64,000 bases of DNA from Rubellicoccus peritrichatus (GCF_033100135.1 NZ_CP136920.1:5389001-5453000); one strand, 5' to 3'; positions 42,408 to 51,678 are shown, counted from the first letter of the stretch. Notes: generated by a model not told the origin, from the sequence alone. Translations and numbers: made by a program.

Positions 42408-43636
42408 GCGAAATCTCAGTCACCATAGCTGTCATTGTTTTTGTCATTACCTATACAGGGATGGCGACAGGCTCTATTCGCTGGCTAAAGCTCGACCGAG
42501 CCGGCATTGCAGTGGTCGGCGCGTTTACTCTGATCATAAGTGAAACCATCACACTCGAGGACGCCGTTGGCAGTATTGATTTTTCAACCATCCTGACGCT
42601 TTTCGGGCTCATGATCCTTTCAGCCCAGATGCGGGCAGCTGGCTTTTACGCATGGTTTGCCCAAGGGCTGGCCAAACATCTGGAAAAACCAAAGCGTTTT
42701 CTTTTCATCCTGATGGGTGCATCGGCATTTTTGTCCGCCCTGCTGATCAACGATGTGGTATGCCTGGCTTTCACCCCTATCGTTTGTGCCGCGCTATTAC
42801 GCCATGGTTTAAACCCCGTTCCCTTTCTGGTTGGACTCGCCATCTCGTCCAACATTGGTTCGGCGGCAACCACAATTGGTAATCCGCAAAATATACTTAT
42901 CGCGCAAAAGGCAGAGTTAGGCTTCGGCTCATTTCTACTCTGGTGCATTGTACCCGTAATCATTTCTTTGGTCATCGCCGGCATGATGGTTTGGATGCTG
43001 GGACGCAATCATCTGGAACTAAAAGAGAAGCCCAGAATCGAAGAAGTCGAAGCCCAACCGCTGCATCGCTGGATGGCGACCAAGGGTGTCATTGTACTCA
43101 TCCTGATGATCGTGCTCTTTCTGCTGCCGGTGCCTCACGAGCTCGGTGCCCTCTTCGCCGCGGCTGCAATCCTGGTCAGTCATCGCCTGCACTCGGCAAG
43201 TCTGTTCAAAGAAGTGGACTGGTCACTGCTGCTGCTATTCTGCGGTTTGTTCGTCGTGGTTGGCGCCTTCACCAAAACCGGCTTGCCCGAAGAAGGTGTC
43301 TCCTGGTTGCAGGGACACGGAGTCGAATTCGACAACCTTTATGTTCTCTCCGGAATCGCCGCCGTATTGAGTAATATCATCAGCAATGTTCCAGCCATTA
43401 TGTTGCTGCTCGAACTACAACCCGTGGAGTCGCCACGGATGGGTTATACCTTGGCGCTGGCCAGTACTTTTGCCGGCAACTTCATCCTCGTCGGCAGCAT
43501 CGCAAACCTCATCGTAGTTGAACAAGCCAAACGTTTAGGTGTGAGAATCAGCTTTGGCGAATACTTCCGCTATGGCGCACCTGTGACGCTGATCTCGTTT
43601 GTTATATTGTTCGGCTGGCTGGCCTTGGTGGGCTGA
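42404..43636 (+). CDS. SLC13-type anion permease
   Basis: 410 residues with about 11 membrane helices, of the ion transporter superfamily (SLC13/ArsB/CitMHS). STILTLFGLMILSAQMRAAG, LLINDVVCLAFTPIV near 112, SNIGSAATTIGNPQN near 148 and SNIISNVPAIMLLL near 325 are the paired re-entrant NxP/TxxGNPxN-type motifs of this fold. Probably moves carboxylates, sulfate or arsenite; the substrate cannot be read. ATGA overlap with the MFS gene means one operon. Confidence 0.85.
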   Translation: MSEISVTIAVIVFVITYTGMATGSIRWLKLDRAGIAVVGAFTLIISETITLEDAVGSIDFSTILTLFGLMILSAQMRAAGFYAWFAQGLAKHLEKPKRFLFILMGASAFLSALLINDVVCLAFTPIVCAALLRHGLNPVPFLVGLAISSNIGSAATTIGNPQNILIAQKAELGFGSFLLWCIVPVIISLVIAGMMVWMLGRNHLELKEKPRIEEVEAQPLHRWMATKGVIVLILMIVLFLLPVPHELGALFAAAAILVSHRLHSASLFKEVDWSLLLLFCGLFVVVGAFTKTGLPEEGVSWLQGHGVEFDNLYVLSGIAAVLSNIISNVPAIMLLLELQPVESPRMGYTLALASTFAGNFILVGSIANLIVVEQAKRLGVRISFGEYFRYGAPVTLISFVILFGWLALVG

Positions 43637-43658
43637 GTTTTTAAATACTGTACACAGT

Positions 43659-43688
43659 AGAAACTGGACACCTAAGTGTCCAGTTTCT
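43659..43688. terminator. Bidirectional hairpin between convergent genes, overlapping a stop codon
   Basis: AGAAACTGGACAC (43659-43671) pairs perfectly with GTGTCCAGTTTCT (43676-43688), 13 bp with a 4-base loop. It includes the last codons and the TAG of the PepSY gene on the minus strand. No U tract. Confidence 0.65.
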
Positions 43689-44136
43689 CAATAAGCAATG
43701 CGCCTGTTAACGCGTTCAACTTGAGCTCGTATTTGACGCCTTCCTTGTAGGCTTCAACTTCCCATATGTTGTTACGCTCGTAATCTACTTCAGAGATTAC
43801 GTAACCCGTCTTTTCAACGGTTTGAGCAATAGCTGAAAGCGGCTTTGCGTTATTGGGAGGCCATGGATCATCGGTATCGTCCACTTTTTGCCAGCGAACT
43901 TTCCCAGTGGTTCCTTCCAGCCGTAACTCATAAGCGGTCCCATCTTTAAGTGCCTCGACTTCCCAATCGCCTTTCTTGTAAGTGGCTTCTGAAATGAGAT
44001 AGCCTTCACTTTCCATCAAGGAAGCGATTTCTGAAAATGGCTTCGCATCCCTGGTTGGCTCATCAGCCCGCAGGGTGTGATTCGAGAAAGCCAGAATCAT
44101 CGTTAAACAAGATATGGATATAGTTTGATTACTCAT
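43672..44136 (-). CDS. Exported tandem PepSY protein
   Basis: 154 residues. Signal peptide about 1-24. Two PepSY-like repeats follow: DAKPFSEIASLMESEGYLIS with WEVEALKDGTAYELRLEGTT, and NAKPLSAIAQTVEKTGYVIS with WEVEAYKEGVKYELKLNALT. Small periplasmic PepSY proteins are thought to be inhibitors or ligand binders. Monocistronic; the last codons lie in a hairpin. Confidence 0.82.
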   Translation of the reverse strand: MSNQTISISCLTMILAFSNHTLRADEPTRDAKPFSEIASLMESEGYLISEATYKKGDWEVEALKDGTAYELRLEGTTGKVRWQKVDDTDDPWPPNNAKPLSAIAQTVEKTGYVISEVDYERNNIWEVEAYKEGVKYELKLNALTGALLIEKLDT

Positions 44137-44256
44137 GACTACCTATTCGGTTAATCTATAAGTTAGATGCACCGAACGTAGAGATATTCCAATTTTCCTG
44201 ATAAATGAGAAACGATCTAATATGGTATCGCTACAGTTCTTATCAGAATTATTGAT

Positions 44257-44345
44257 GGCCACGAAAATTCACAAAAAGACGCAAAAAACCGCAGCCCCAG
44301 GGCTTAGAAATTCTTCTGTGAATTTTTGTGCCTCTTTGTGGCTAA
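44257..44345. repeat. Dispersed imperfect inverted repeat (CACAAAAA type)
   Basis: GGCCACGAAAATTCACAAAA at the left is close to the reverse complement of the block TTCTGTGAATTTTTGTGCCT...TTTGTGGC at the right. Related to the repeat at 17782-17885. Confidence 0.55.
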
Positions 44346-44396
44346 AAGATATGCAAAGACCTTAAGAAGTACAGCACAACGGCTACGACTTCAGAT

Positions 44397-44428
44397 AAAA
44401 AAACGCCCCGACATAAGCCAGGGCGTTT
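44397..44428 (-). terminator. Rho-independent terminator of ppiC
   Basis: On the minus strand AAACGCCC pairs with GGGCGTTT around a 12-base loop, followed by a run of seven T. Located 28 bases after the ppiC stop. Confidence 0.88.
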
Positions 44429-44455
44429 GAAGTAAAATTCGTAATGATCCGAGTG

Positions 44456-44734
44456 CTAGCTGCGCTCAGTAATTTCGATCAGGTGAAAACCAAAGTCAGT
44501 CTTAACCGGACCGTGGACCTTGCCCACTTCGTCATTGAAGACAACCTTGTCAAATTCAGGAACCATTTGGCCTTGTTGGAAAGTTCCGAGATCACCGCCG
44601 CTACTACCTGAAGGGCACTTGGAGTGCTCTTTAGCGAGATCAGCGAAGCTTGCTCCACCTTCGATTTTTGTTTTGAGGTCCTCGCATTCCTGTTCGGAAG
44701 CTACGAGGATGTGACGAGCTGATGCTGTTGCCAT
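44456..44734 (-). CDS. ppiC: Parvulin-type peptidyl-prolyl isomerase
   Basis: 92-residue cytoplasmic parvulin matching E. coli PpiC in length and layout: ASARHILVASEQECEDLKTK, GASFADLAKEHSKCPSGSSG, GDLGTFQQGQMVPEFDKVVF and the end TDFGFHLIEITERS. Catalyses cis-trans isomerisation before proline. The start was set at MATASARHIL, as in the family; an upstream GTG (44773) would add 13 residues. Confidence 0.9.
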   Translation of the reverse strand: MATASARHILVASEQECEDLKTKIEGGASFADLAKEHSKCPSGSSGGDLGTFQQGQMVPEFDKVVFNDEVGKVHGPVKTDFGFHLIEITERS

Positions 44735-44858
44735 AGTTTTATGAGGTTTCAGTAATTTTTTCCAAAAGGCCACGGTAAAATGAGGTTATTGAGTTCACAT
44801 GTCCTTATATGGAAATCCTTTAGACTTGAAAAGATAAACTGTTGAATCCGAGAACAAC

Positions 44859-45806
44859 TCAACTTCTGACAGCACCAGCTTCTGTGTCCTTCAGAAAGTG
44901 CTCGTAGGCGTCACGAATACCTGTTTCCAAATCGATCTTTGGTGTCCAGCCAGTCGCATTGATCTTGGAGTTATCCATCAGCTTGCGCATGGTTCCATCG
45001 GGCTTGGAGCTGTCCCAGGTCAATCGCCCTTCATAGCCAATGACTGCTTTAACCGTCTCCGCGAGCTCCTTGATGGAAACATCACTGCCGTAGCCGACAT
45101 TCACCCAATCCGGCGGATTCTCAATCTCCAGCAGGTGGATCAAGCCTTCGGAAAGGTCATCCACATGGAGAAATTCGCGCATGGGCTTGCCGCTTCCCCA
45201 GACAACGACCTCTTCTAGGCCGTCCACTTTCGCTTCGTGAAAGCGACGAATCAAGGCTGGCAGGACATGAGAGTTCTCCGGATGGTAGTTATCACCGGGA
45301 CCGTAAAGATTGGTCGGCATAGCCGAGTGAAAAAGAACGCCATATTGCTTCCGATAGTACTGACAAAGCTTGAGGCCTGCGATCTTGGCAATCGCATAGG
45401 GCTCATTGGTTGGCTCCAGAATTCCGGTCAGCAGGCAATCTTCCTGCATAGGCTGAGGTGCCTCACGTGGATAAATGCAGGAACTTCCAAGGAATAGCAG
45501 ACGCTTAACGCCTGCCTCATAAGCACTATGGATACAATTATGAGCACTGGCCAGATTCTCATGAATGAACTCGGCCGGATAGGTGTTGTTGGCATGAATA
45601 CCACCAACGCGCGCAGCAGCTACAATCACAATCTCAGGCTTCTGCTCTTCGAAAAAAGCCTTGGTCGCCGCCTGATCGCATAGATTCAGCTCACTGCGAG
45701 TGCGGGTAATGATATTTTCATAACCAAGGGCTTTGAGTCGGCGGACAACACCTCCGCCGACCATGCCTCTGTGCCCTGCTACATAGATGCGCGATTGCTT
45801 ATCCAT
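44859..45806 (-). CDS. fcl: GDP-L-fucose synthase
   Basis: 315-residue short-chain dehydrogenase that converts GDP-4-keto-6-deoxymannose to GDP-L-fucose (epimerase/reductase). NADP-binding [14 protein letters not shown] near 12, [18 protein letters not shown] near 107 and the catalytic YAIAKIAG (YxxxK) near 137 match WcaG/Fcl; [12 protein letters not shown] near the end is typical. It follows gmd by 6 bases on the same strand. Supplies fucose for surface polysaccharide. Confidence 0.93.
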   Translation of the reverse strand: MDKQSRIYVAGHRGMVGGGVVRRLKALGYENIITRTRSELNLCDQAATKAFFEEQKPEIVIVAAARVGGIHANNTYPAEFIHENLASAHNCIHSAYEAGVKRLLFLGSSCIYPREAPQPMQEDCLLTGILEPTNEPYAIAKIAGLKLCQYYRKQYGVLFHSAMPTNLYGPGDNYHPENSHVLPALIRRFHEAKVDGLEEVVVWGSGKPMREFLHVDDLSEGLIHLLEIENPPDWVNVGYGSDVSIKELAETVKAVIGYEGRLTWDSSKPDGTMRKLMDNSKINATGWTPKIDLETGIRDAYEHFLKDTEAGAVRS

Positions 45807-45812
45807 TGATTA

Positions 45813-46859
45813 TTAAGCAGGGACGCCGTTTTTGTTCATGTTGAGATTCGCAGTCGCTTCCTGCACCGCTAGCTCATGCTTGGCCACATCAAGGTCTGCC
45901 TCAACCATGATACGAACAAGATCCTTGAAACGAACCTTTGGCTCCCAGCCGATGTTCTTCTTCAATTTAGCTGGATCACCAACAAGAAGATCCACCTCGG
46001 TTGGACGCTCATAGCGTTTGTCGTAATCAACGTATTCCTTCCAATCGAGATCGAGCAGTCCAAAAGTCTCTTCTACGAATTCACGAATCGTTCGGGTTTC
46101 ACCTGTCGCGCAAACATAATCATCTGGCTTGTCCTGCTGAAGCATCAACCACATCACTTCGACATACTCCTTGGCATAACCCCAGTCACGCTTGGCGTCG
46201 AGATTTCCCAGGTAGAGCTTGTCCTGCAATCCCATCTTGATACGGGTCGCCGCACGAGTGATCTTGCGAGTAACGAACGTCTCACCACGGCGCGGACTTT
46301 CATGATTGAAGAGAATCCCGCTGCTGGCATGCATATTGTATGACTCGCGGTAGTTAACCGTCAGCCAGTGGGCATAGAGCTTAGCGCAACCATAAGGGGA
46401 ACGTGGGTAAAACGGCGTTGTTTCGATCTGAGGAACGGCCTGAACCATGCCGAACATCTCTGAAGAAGATGCCTGATAGTAACGAACTTTGCCGACCAAA
46501 CCAGCTTCGCGGATCGCATCAAGAATACGGGCGGCTCCGATTCCTGTGACGTCACCAGTGTATTCAGGGATGTCAAAAGAAACGCGGACGTGACTTTGAG
46601 CTGCGAGATTATAAATCTCATCCGGCTTCAACTCATAAATCAGTTTCACCATACGAACCGAGTCAGCGATGTCACCATAGTGCAGGAACAGCTTGGTTCC
46701 GTGAACATGCGGATCATTGTAAAGATGATCAATGCGGCTTGTGTTAAAAGTCGAGCTGCGACGGATGATGCCATGAACTTCATAACCTTTCTCAAGAAGA
46801 AGTTCAGCGAGATAAGAGCCGTCTTGGCCGGTGATTCCAGTAATAAGTGCTTTTTTCAT
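45813..46859 (-). CDS. gmd: GDP-mannose 4,6-dehydratase
   Basis: 348-residue enzyme making GDP-4-keto-6-deoxy-D-mannose from GDP-mannose, the first step to GDP-L-fucose. NADP site [35 protein letters not shown]; catalytic ASSSEMFG and [15 protein letters not shown] (YxxxK); [20 protein letters not shown]. All are hallmark Gmd blocks. Transcribed away from the XylR-type regulator, whose candidate operator lies in the shared spacer. Confidence 0.95.
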   Translation of the reverse strand: MKKALITGITGQDGSYLAELLLEKGYEVHGIIRRSSTFNTSRIDHLYNDPHVHGTKLFLHYGDIADSVRMVKLIYELKPDEIYNLAAQSHVRVSFDIPEYTGDVTGIGAARILDAIREAGLVGKVRYYQASSSEMFGMVQAVPQIETTPFYPRSPYGCAKLYAHWLTVNYRESYNMHASSGILFNHESPRRGETFVTRKITRAATRIKMGLQDKLYLGNLDAKRDWGYAKEYVEVMWLMLQQDKPDDYVCATGETRTIREFVEETFGLLDLDWKEYVDYDKRYERPTEVDLLVGDPAKLKKNIGWEPKVRFKDLVRIMVEADLDVAKHELAVQEATANLNMNKNGVPA

Positions 46860-46922
46860 TACGATCAGGTTAACAAATCATGGAGTAAATGTCTTTGCGT
46901 AAATGCGTAAATTATGTTTGTT

Positions 46923-46936
46923 ATTTTGCGCAAAAT
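46923..46936. promoter_or_regulatory. Palindrome ATTTTGCGCAAAAT before XylR-type regulator
   Basis: 14-bp perfect palindrome just before the ATG at 46940, in the spacer shared with gmd, beside repeated TGCGTAAA motifs at 46895-46912. Same core as at 25545-25558. Candidate operator, perhaps autoregulatory. Confidence 0.45.
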
Positions 46937-46939
46937 CGA

Positions 46940-48067
46940 ATGACCAAGCAATCACCCAGTGAACCAAAGCGTATTGCACTCCTGATTGAAGCTTCACCAA
47001 GTGGCTTGATAGAATTTGCGAGCGGCATGAGCGAGGCAATTTTGAGACATATCAAGCTGGACGTTGTTCCTGTCAGTGGTGGACCTGAAGCAGCGCTAAA
47101 AGACATCGTCACCAGTGGGCAATTCCATGGTATTATAGGCAGTTTTGTCAGCGATGCCTGGATTCGCTCCCTCCCCTCGCCCTTTCCACTTTTGAATATC
47201 GAAGTCTTTTCCCGCTTGAGAGGAGTCGCATCAGTGGGTGTTGACTGGGCTGAGGCGGGTCGTTTCGCAGCCAAGTCTTTCCAAACTGAAGGAATCGAGC
47301 AGCTGGCCTTTGCAGGAACACGTGGGCAATACGCATCCCAGGCTTTGCTGGAAGGCTATGCCATTGATCAGAAATCGAAGGAAAGCGAAGTATCGATAGT
47401 TCCAGCAATGGCAGCTGCCCAAAAAGATTGGCTGAAATATCTTGAAACACCTGTCGGCGTCCTTTGCTCATCACCATTTACAGCAGTCCGACTGGCGCTC
47501 ATGACCAAAGAGCTTGGATTGGCTATAGCAAAAGACGTTGCTTTCATTGTAGTGGGAGACCCTGTGATGGCTTCGATCCAAGCAGGTGTCGAATTTTCCG
47601 AAATACCCGTACCCTATAACGAAATGGGCAAAGCCGCTGCACACCTTATGGAGTTGCAACTGCTTGATGCAGTTAAGCATAGAGAGCTCGTTCCAGTGGA
47701 TTCCGTTATTGTCCGGGCAAGTTCACTGAGACGTGATAAGCGGCACATCGCATTTGAACGCGTCATCGAAGCCTTTCCTGATCGTCTTGGAGATAACTGG
47801 AGCGTAGAGGACATGGCAAAAGAAGCTGCAATGTCGCGCCGAGCCTTTGAAATACGTTTCCGTGAGCGCTTTGGCGCAAGTCCTCATCATAAGCTAAAAG
47901 AGATACGTTTGCTACATGCGCAAAAGCTCCTGACGGAGAGCTCTTTAAGCGTTGGTGAAATCGGCAATCGTTGCGGCTATCTTGAAATACACGCCTTCAG
48001 TGCCGCTTTCAAACGACGCTTTGGCATGAGTCCGAATGCTTTTCGGGATAGAGTGTCAGGAGAGTGA
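46940..48067 (+). CDS. XylR/AraC-type transcriptional regulator
   Basis: 375-residue one-component sugar-sensing regulator: an N-terminal LacI-like periplasmic-binding fold (about 1-270, VGVDWAEAGRFAAKSF, IVVGDPVMASIQAGV, SEIPVPYNEMGKAAAHLME) and a C-terminal AraC helix-turn-helix pair (VEDMAKEAAMSRRAFEIRFR and IGNRCGYLEIHAFSAAFKRR). Start taken at MTKQSPSEPKRIALL because the palindrome sits just upstream; an ATG at 46889 is in frame. Its stop lies in a 33-bp inverted repeat. Confidence 0.85.
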   Translation: MTKQSPSEPKRIALLIEASPSGLIEFASGMSEAILRHIKLDVVPVSGGPEAALKDIVTSGQFHGIIGSFVSDAWIRSLPSPFPLLNIEVFSRLRGVASVGVDWAEAGRFAAKSFQTEGIEQLAFAGTRGQYASQALLEGYAIDQKSKESEVSIVPAMAAAQKDWLKYLETPVGVLCSSPFTAVRLALMTKELGLAIAKDVAFIVVGDPVMASIQAGVEFSEIPVPYNEMGKAAAHLMELQLLDAVKHRELVPVDSVIVRASSLRRDKRHIAFERVIEAFPDRLGDNWSVEDMAKEAAMSRRAFEIRFRERFGASPHHKLKEIRLLHAQKLLTESSLSVGEIGNRCGYLEIHAFSAAFKRRFGMSPNAFRDRVSGE

Positions 48068-48159
48068 GAAGTAAGAAGGCAGAAGTGAGAAGAACTCTGT
48101 GCAGCTTACAACTTCGTTTTTCAAGCCTTCTCACTTCTGCCTTCTTACTTCTCACTCTC
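48060..48159. terminator. 33-bp perfect inverted repeat between convergent genes
   Basis: Arms 48060-48092 and 48127-48159 are perfectly complementary with a 34-base loop. Each arm is built of heptamers GAAGNNA (GAAGTAA GAAGGCA GAAGTGA GAAG). It starts in the regulator's stop codon and ends near the Nudix gene's stop. Likely a bidirectional terminator or a mobile palindromic repeat. Confidence 0.7.
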
Positions 48160-48164
48160 TTGCA

Positions 48165-48626
48165 TTAATTAATATCGCCCAAATATTCCCTGTCGATAGC
48201 GACTTCACCATTATTAATGTACTCTTTCAAGACGGCAGGAAAGAAGTCCAACTGCTCAAGCTCATCCAGGGGAATCCAGCGAACACCAATCTGATTCTTA
48301 TCCATATCAATTCCAACCTTCGTCTCACCATTAGGCAGGCTGCATCGGAATACCACTTCGATCTGATGAAAATCCTTGTGCGCTTCTTTGAAAGTATGAT
48401 TACGACCGATGTATTCACGAACGTAGGCAATCGGCCCCATCACAGGCGCGATACCGATTTCTTCAAGACATTCGCGCTTCAAAGTTGCTTCCAGTGTTTC
48501 CCCGTGAACCTGTCCACCTCCTGGTAAGATGTAGAACACCGGTTCATTCCCACGCTGCATTTCGATGGTCAGGAGTTTTCCATCCTGGATAATGAGAGCA
48601 CGGGCTGCACTTCGAACTGACTTCAT
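48165..48626 (-). CDS. Nudix hydrolase
   Basis: 153-residue Nudix protein that hydrolyses nucleoside-diphosphate-linked compounds. The Nudix box GGGQVHGETLEATLKRECLE continuing EIGI (G-x5-E-x7-RExxEExG) is intact near 32-55. ARALIIQDGKLLTIEMQRGN precedes it. Substrate unknown. Monocistronic; convergent with the XylR-type regulator. Confidence 0.87.
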   Translation of the reverse strand: MKSVRSAARALIIQDGKLLTIEMQRGNEPVFYILPGGGQVHGETLEATLKRECLEEIGIAPVMGPIAYVREYIGRNHTFKEAHKDFHQIEVVFRCSLPNGETKVGIDMDKNQIGVRWIPLDELEQLDFFPAVLKEYINNGEVAIDREYLGDIN

Positions 48627-48672
48627 TCAGCTAGGGTAAGTGCTCTAATCTGTCTCTGGCAAAGTAATTTAT

Positions 48673-49350
48673 CTAATCACGTCTGGGAAGCCGTCGAATC
48701 TCGGCTCTACCAAACGCCATGGTCTGTGGCTCAAGGTAACCACCAAAGGCAAGCGCGGGTCCGACGACCGATCTTTTTGCCAGAATGGTTCCGGGTTGAA
48801 GCGCCGCATTACAGCCTACTTCAGCAGCATCAGCCAGAATCGCTCCGAATTTGCGAAGGCCAGTCTCGTAAACACCATCGGGCAAAACGACAGAAATATG
48901 CTTTTGGTCAAGGCGAAGGTTGGAACAAATGACACCAGCCCCCAAATGTGATTTGTTACCCAGAATGGAATCACCGACATAATTATAATGTGGCGTCTGC
49001 ACATCATCCATAAGAAGGCAATTTTTGAACTCGCAGGCATTGCCCAAAACACAACCAGCACCAACAATGACATTTCCCCGAATATAAGCTCCGGGTCGAA
49101 TCTCGGTTTCTGGACCGATCCAGGCAGGTCCCTCAATGACACAGTAAGGTGGCAACTTGACCGAAGGCGCCAGATAAACATCACCCTTGATATGAACCCC
49201 AGGCTGCGATGGAAGATCAGTCGGGTCGAAGTCAAAGTCCTTCAGCACTTCTTTAATCAATGGCAACCACTCCCATGGTTTTGCCTCGCCAGGAAAGCGA
49301 TCTCGGAACGGAAAAGTGTCGGATAGTGAAAAGAGGTCCGCTGCTTGCAT
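48673..49350 (-). CDS. Left-handed beta-helix (hexapeptide) transferase-like protein
   Basis: 225 residues. Hexapeptide repeats run through about 60-200: VKLPPYCVIEGPAWIGPETE, IRPGAYIRGNVIVGAGCVLG, SILGNKSHLGAGVICSNLRL and EVGCNAALQPGTILAKRSVV. Resembles the C-terminal acetyltransferase domain of GlmU-like sugar-nucleotide enzymes, without a pyrophosphorylase domain. Possible UDP-sugar acyltransferase; acceptor unknown. Starts with a short helical leader (FSLSDTFPFRDRFPGEAKPW). Confidence 0.8.
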   Translation of the reverse strand: MQAADLFSLSDTFPFRDRFPGEAKPWEWLPLIKEVLKDFDFDPTDLPSQPGVHIKGDVYLAPSVKLPPYCVIEGPAWIGPETEIRPGAYIRGNVIVGAGCVLGNACEFKNCLLMDDVQTPHYNYVGDSILGNKSHLGAGVICSNLRLDQKHISVVLPDGVYETGLRKFGAILADAAEVGCNAALQPGTILAKRSVVGPALAFGGYLEPQTMAFGRAEIRRLPRRD

Positions 49351-49435
49351 GATTTCTATTTTCCCTTTGCCCCCTTAACATCGCAAGAAGGAAGCGAAAA
49401 GAATTGTGAGATAATGTAGCCGCCAGCTTCTGACG

Positions 49436-50326
49436 CTACTCGACCGAGCTCTCATCCGCCTCTTCCAGGAACGAAAGTAACATCACATCCTGCTCAGGCG
49501 ACCATGCTTCGATAAAGGCTTCCGTGAAAATTTCCGAGGGCAACTCAACCTGCATTTTCCTTTTCAACGTCACTGAACAATCGAGCGTTTCCTTTTCAAA
49601 ATGCTCCAATGTCATGCGACTGGGTCGAGAAACAACATTCGGTGTATCTTCAGCCGCACTCTCATGAACAGAAGCACGTAAAGTTTTTATCAGGCCCCCA
49701 TCCCAGTCATAGAATTCAACCTTCCGTAAATCTCCACTATCTTGTGTAATCCATAGAATCCGGCTCCCGTAGCGCGTCACATTCTCAGCATCCGGAAATG
49801 CAGGCGTTGCTTGAATTTTATTACAAACAAGGCCATCAAGCATCACAATACCCTGCTTCCCGTAGTCGAAGCGTGCGCCTGTCTCCGGAGTCAAGTCTTC
49901 GAACGTCCAACCCAAATGGTAAAAATAATCAGCAAGCTCAGACTTTTTGATTTTACGATTTTCACCCAGATCGGGATCATAAAGAATAACTTCGGTTGGA
50001 CGGCCCGGGGACTCGATCCTAAGAACAGAAACACCTTCGAGTGGCCCGAAAAAACGCATTAAATATTTTATTGTTCCTTCGCCATCCGATTGAATAAACC
50101 AGATAATGTCCATCGTGATGACGTCACCATTTGCTCCCAGATGCACTAGCCGGCTAAGCTCAACATTGGACCAGGGTTGAGCAATGACCTGAGTTTCCGA
50201 AATAATACGCTCACCACGGTCCGGCATAGGAGTGCGAAACCCCCAGAGGCCACTGTACCCGAAGCAAATAAATGCGGCACAGAACATTGCAGTATGACTA
50301 AGCCTATGTGAAAACTTCTGAAACAT
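49436..50326 (-). CDS. LolA-like outer-membrane lipoprotein-sorting protein
   Basis: 296 residues. Signal peptide about 1-29 (ending GYSGLWG). The beta-rich body has IKYLMRFFGPLEGVSVLRIE, PTEVILYDPDLGENRKIKKS, LGWTFEDLTPETGARFDYGK and ITQDSGDLRKVEFYDWDGGL, as in the outer membrane lipoprotein-sorting group related to LolA and TDE-type proteins. Probable periplasmic lipid or lipoprotein carrier, often seen near RND-type exporters, but none is adjacent. Confidence 0.75.
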   Translation of the reverse strand: MFQKFSHRLSHTAMFCAAFICFGYSGLWGFRTPMPDRGERIISETQVIAQPWSNVELSRLVHLGANGDVITMDIIWFIQSDGEGTIKYLMRFFGPLEGVSVLRIESPGRPTEVILYDPDLGENRKIKKSELADYFYHLGWTFEDLTPETGARFDYGKQGIVMLDGLVCNKIQATPAFPDAENVTRYGSRILWITQDSGDLRKVEFYDWDGGLIKTLRASVHESAAEDTPNVVSRPSRMTLEHFEKETLDCSVTLKRKMQVELPSEIFTEAFIEAWSPEQDVMLLSFLEEADESSVE

Positions 50327-50379
50327 ACTTTAGAGGACTCCAATTTATGGCGCGCCTAAAGCAAGAGGCAAGACCTGTA

Positions 50380-51678
50380 TTATGTTGACTGCTTACTTGA
50401 TGGTGAAGCTTCTTGCCCGTCTCGTAGTTTCATGCGGTAGGTCTCCGGCAAAAAGAATACCGTGACTGAGGTTATGGCAGCGGTAATCATCAGGTAAAAT
50501 GCAGGTTCCAAACGATTTCCGGATTCAGAAATCAACCATGTTGCAACCATCGGCGCTGTTCCACCAAAAGCGGCCAGAGTAAAATTATAGGCCAGTGAAA
50601 CCGTTGTGCAGCGATACTCCGGTGCTGTACACTCCACCATCATGGCAGTCATTGCGCTCAAGGTTGAGCCAATCAATATCGCGAATCCCAACTGACCGAA
50701 GAACACATAAATCGGCGTGGCTATATCAATCAGAATGAATAAGGGATACGTAAAGAAAACACACCCCACGGACGCGGTTAGCAAAACGGGTTTCCGCCCA
50801 ATTCGATCACTTATCTTGGCCATGCCCAAGGTACAGCCAATAAGCGCCAACATGGCAAAAGAACTCACTTCAAGCGCCATTCCTTCGGCCATCCCTAACT
50901 CAGTGTGCATGTATGTCGTCAGGTAAATGAATATCATGTAGAAACCTGAGCTGCCGAACAGAAGCATACCAATGATTCTAAGCATCGCCTTCCACTCAGA
51001 TTTAAAGGCCATTAACAACGGCAAATGTTTGGAGGGCACAATATTGCCACTTTTTTTGAGGTCCCGTCTAAAAAAGACCGCCAAAAACATAATGCAAATG
51101 CCACAAAGAAAAGGTAAACGCCACCCCCACTGTGCGACTTGTTCAGGAGTCAGGAGATTATTGATAAATGCACCAAAGACAGAACCCAGCAGTATGCCGA
51201 TGTAAGCTCCTACGAAAGCTAATGATCCCGTGAATCCTCTGCGGTCTGCCGGTGCATGCTCTACCATATAAACGATCGACCCAGTGAGCTCACCACCGAC
51301 TGAGAATCCCTGGAGAATGCGTAGCAATGTCAAAAGAATTGGCGCGACAATTCCAATGCTGTCATAGGTTGGCAATATCCCCATCAAAAAGGTCGATGAC
51401 CCCATTAAAATCACCGACCATCGCAAAACCACCTCACGTCCCATCCGGTCTCCAATATGCCCGAAGAAAGCGGCACCAATGGGCCGGGCAATGAAACCCG
51501 AAGCGAACACGCCAAAAGCAGCAAGCAATGAAATCGTTTCATCGTCATTGGGGAAGAAGCGTGCGCCGATAACTGCAGCGAAAAAACCGTAAGCGGCAAA
51601 ATCAAACCATTCCAATAGGTTTCCCACAGCCCCAGCTAGTGCTTGTTTTCTGGAACTAACTGGAGTCGATGATGCCAC
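50380..51678 (-). CDS. MHS-family MFS transporter
   Basis: 432-residue, 12-helix metabolite:H+ symporter (ProP/KgtP/ShiA-like). AGAVGNLLEWFDFAAYGFFA is the classic N-terminal motif; FGHIGDRMGREVVLRW is the loop 2-3 motif; GFSVGGELTGSIVYMVEHAP and AKISDRIGRKPVLLTAS follow. Substrate could be a carboxylate, amino acid or osmolyte. Lies back to back with a divergent AraC-type gene cluster and the fucosidase. Confidence 0.88.
   Translation of the reverse strand: MASSTPVSSRKQALAGAVGNLLEWFDFAAYGFFAAVIGARFFPNDDETISLLAAFGVFASGFIARPIGAAFFGHIGDRMGREVVLRWSVILMGSSTFLMGILPTYDSIGIVAPILLTLLRILQGFSVGGELTGSIVYMVEHAPADRRGFTGSLAFVGAYIGILLGSVFGAFINNLLTPEQVAQWGWRLPFLCGICIMFLAVFFRRDLKKSGNIVPSKHLPLLMAFKSEWKAMLRIIGMLLFGSSGFYMIFIYLTTYMHTELGMAEGMALEVSSFAMLALIGCTLGMAKISDRIGRKPVLLTASVGCVFFTYPLFILIDIATPIYVFFGQLGFAILIGSTLSAMTAMMVECTAPEYRCTTVSLAYNFTLAAFGGTAPMVATWLISESGNRLEPAFYLMITAAITSVTVFFLPETYRMKLRDGQEASPSSKQST

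Larger units (their letters stand above)
44137..44455. other. Intergenic region without a gene
   Basis: 318 bases between the PepSY gene and ppiC. Contains a dispersed palindromic repeat (44257-44345) and the ppiC terminator (44397-44428). I see no open reading frame or RNA gene. Confidence 0.7.
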
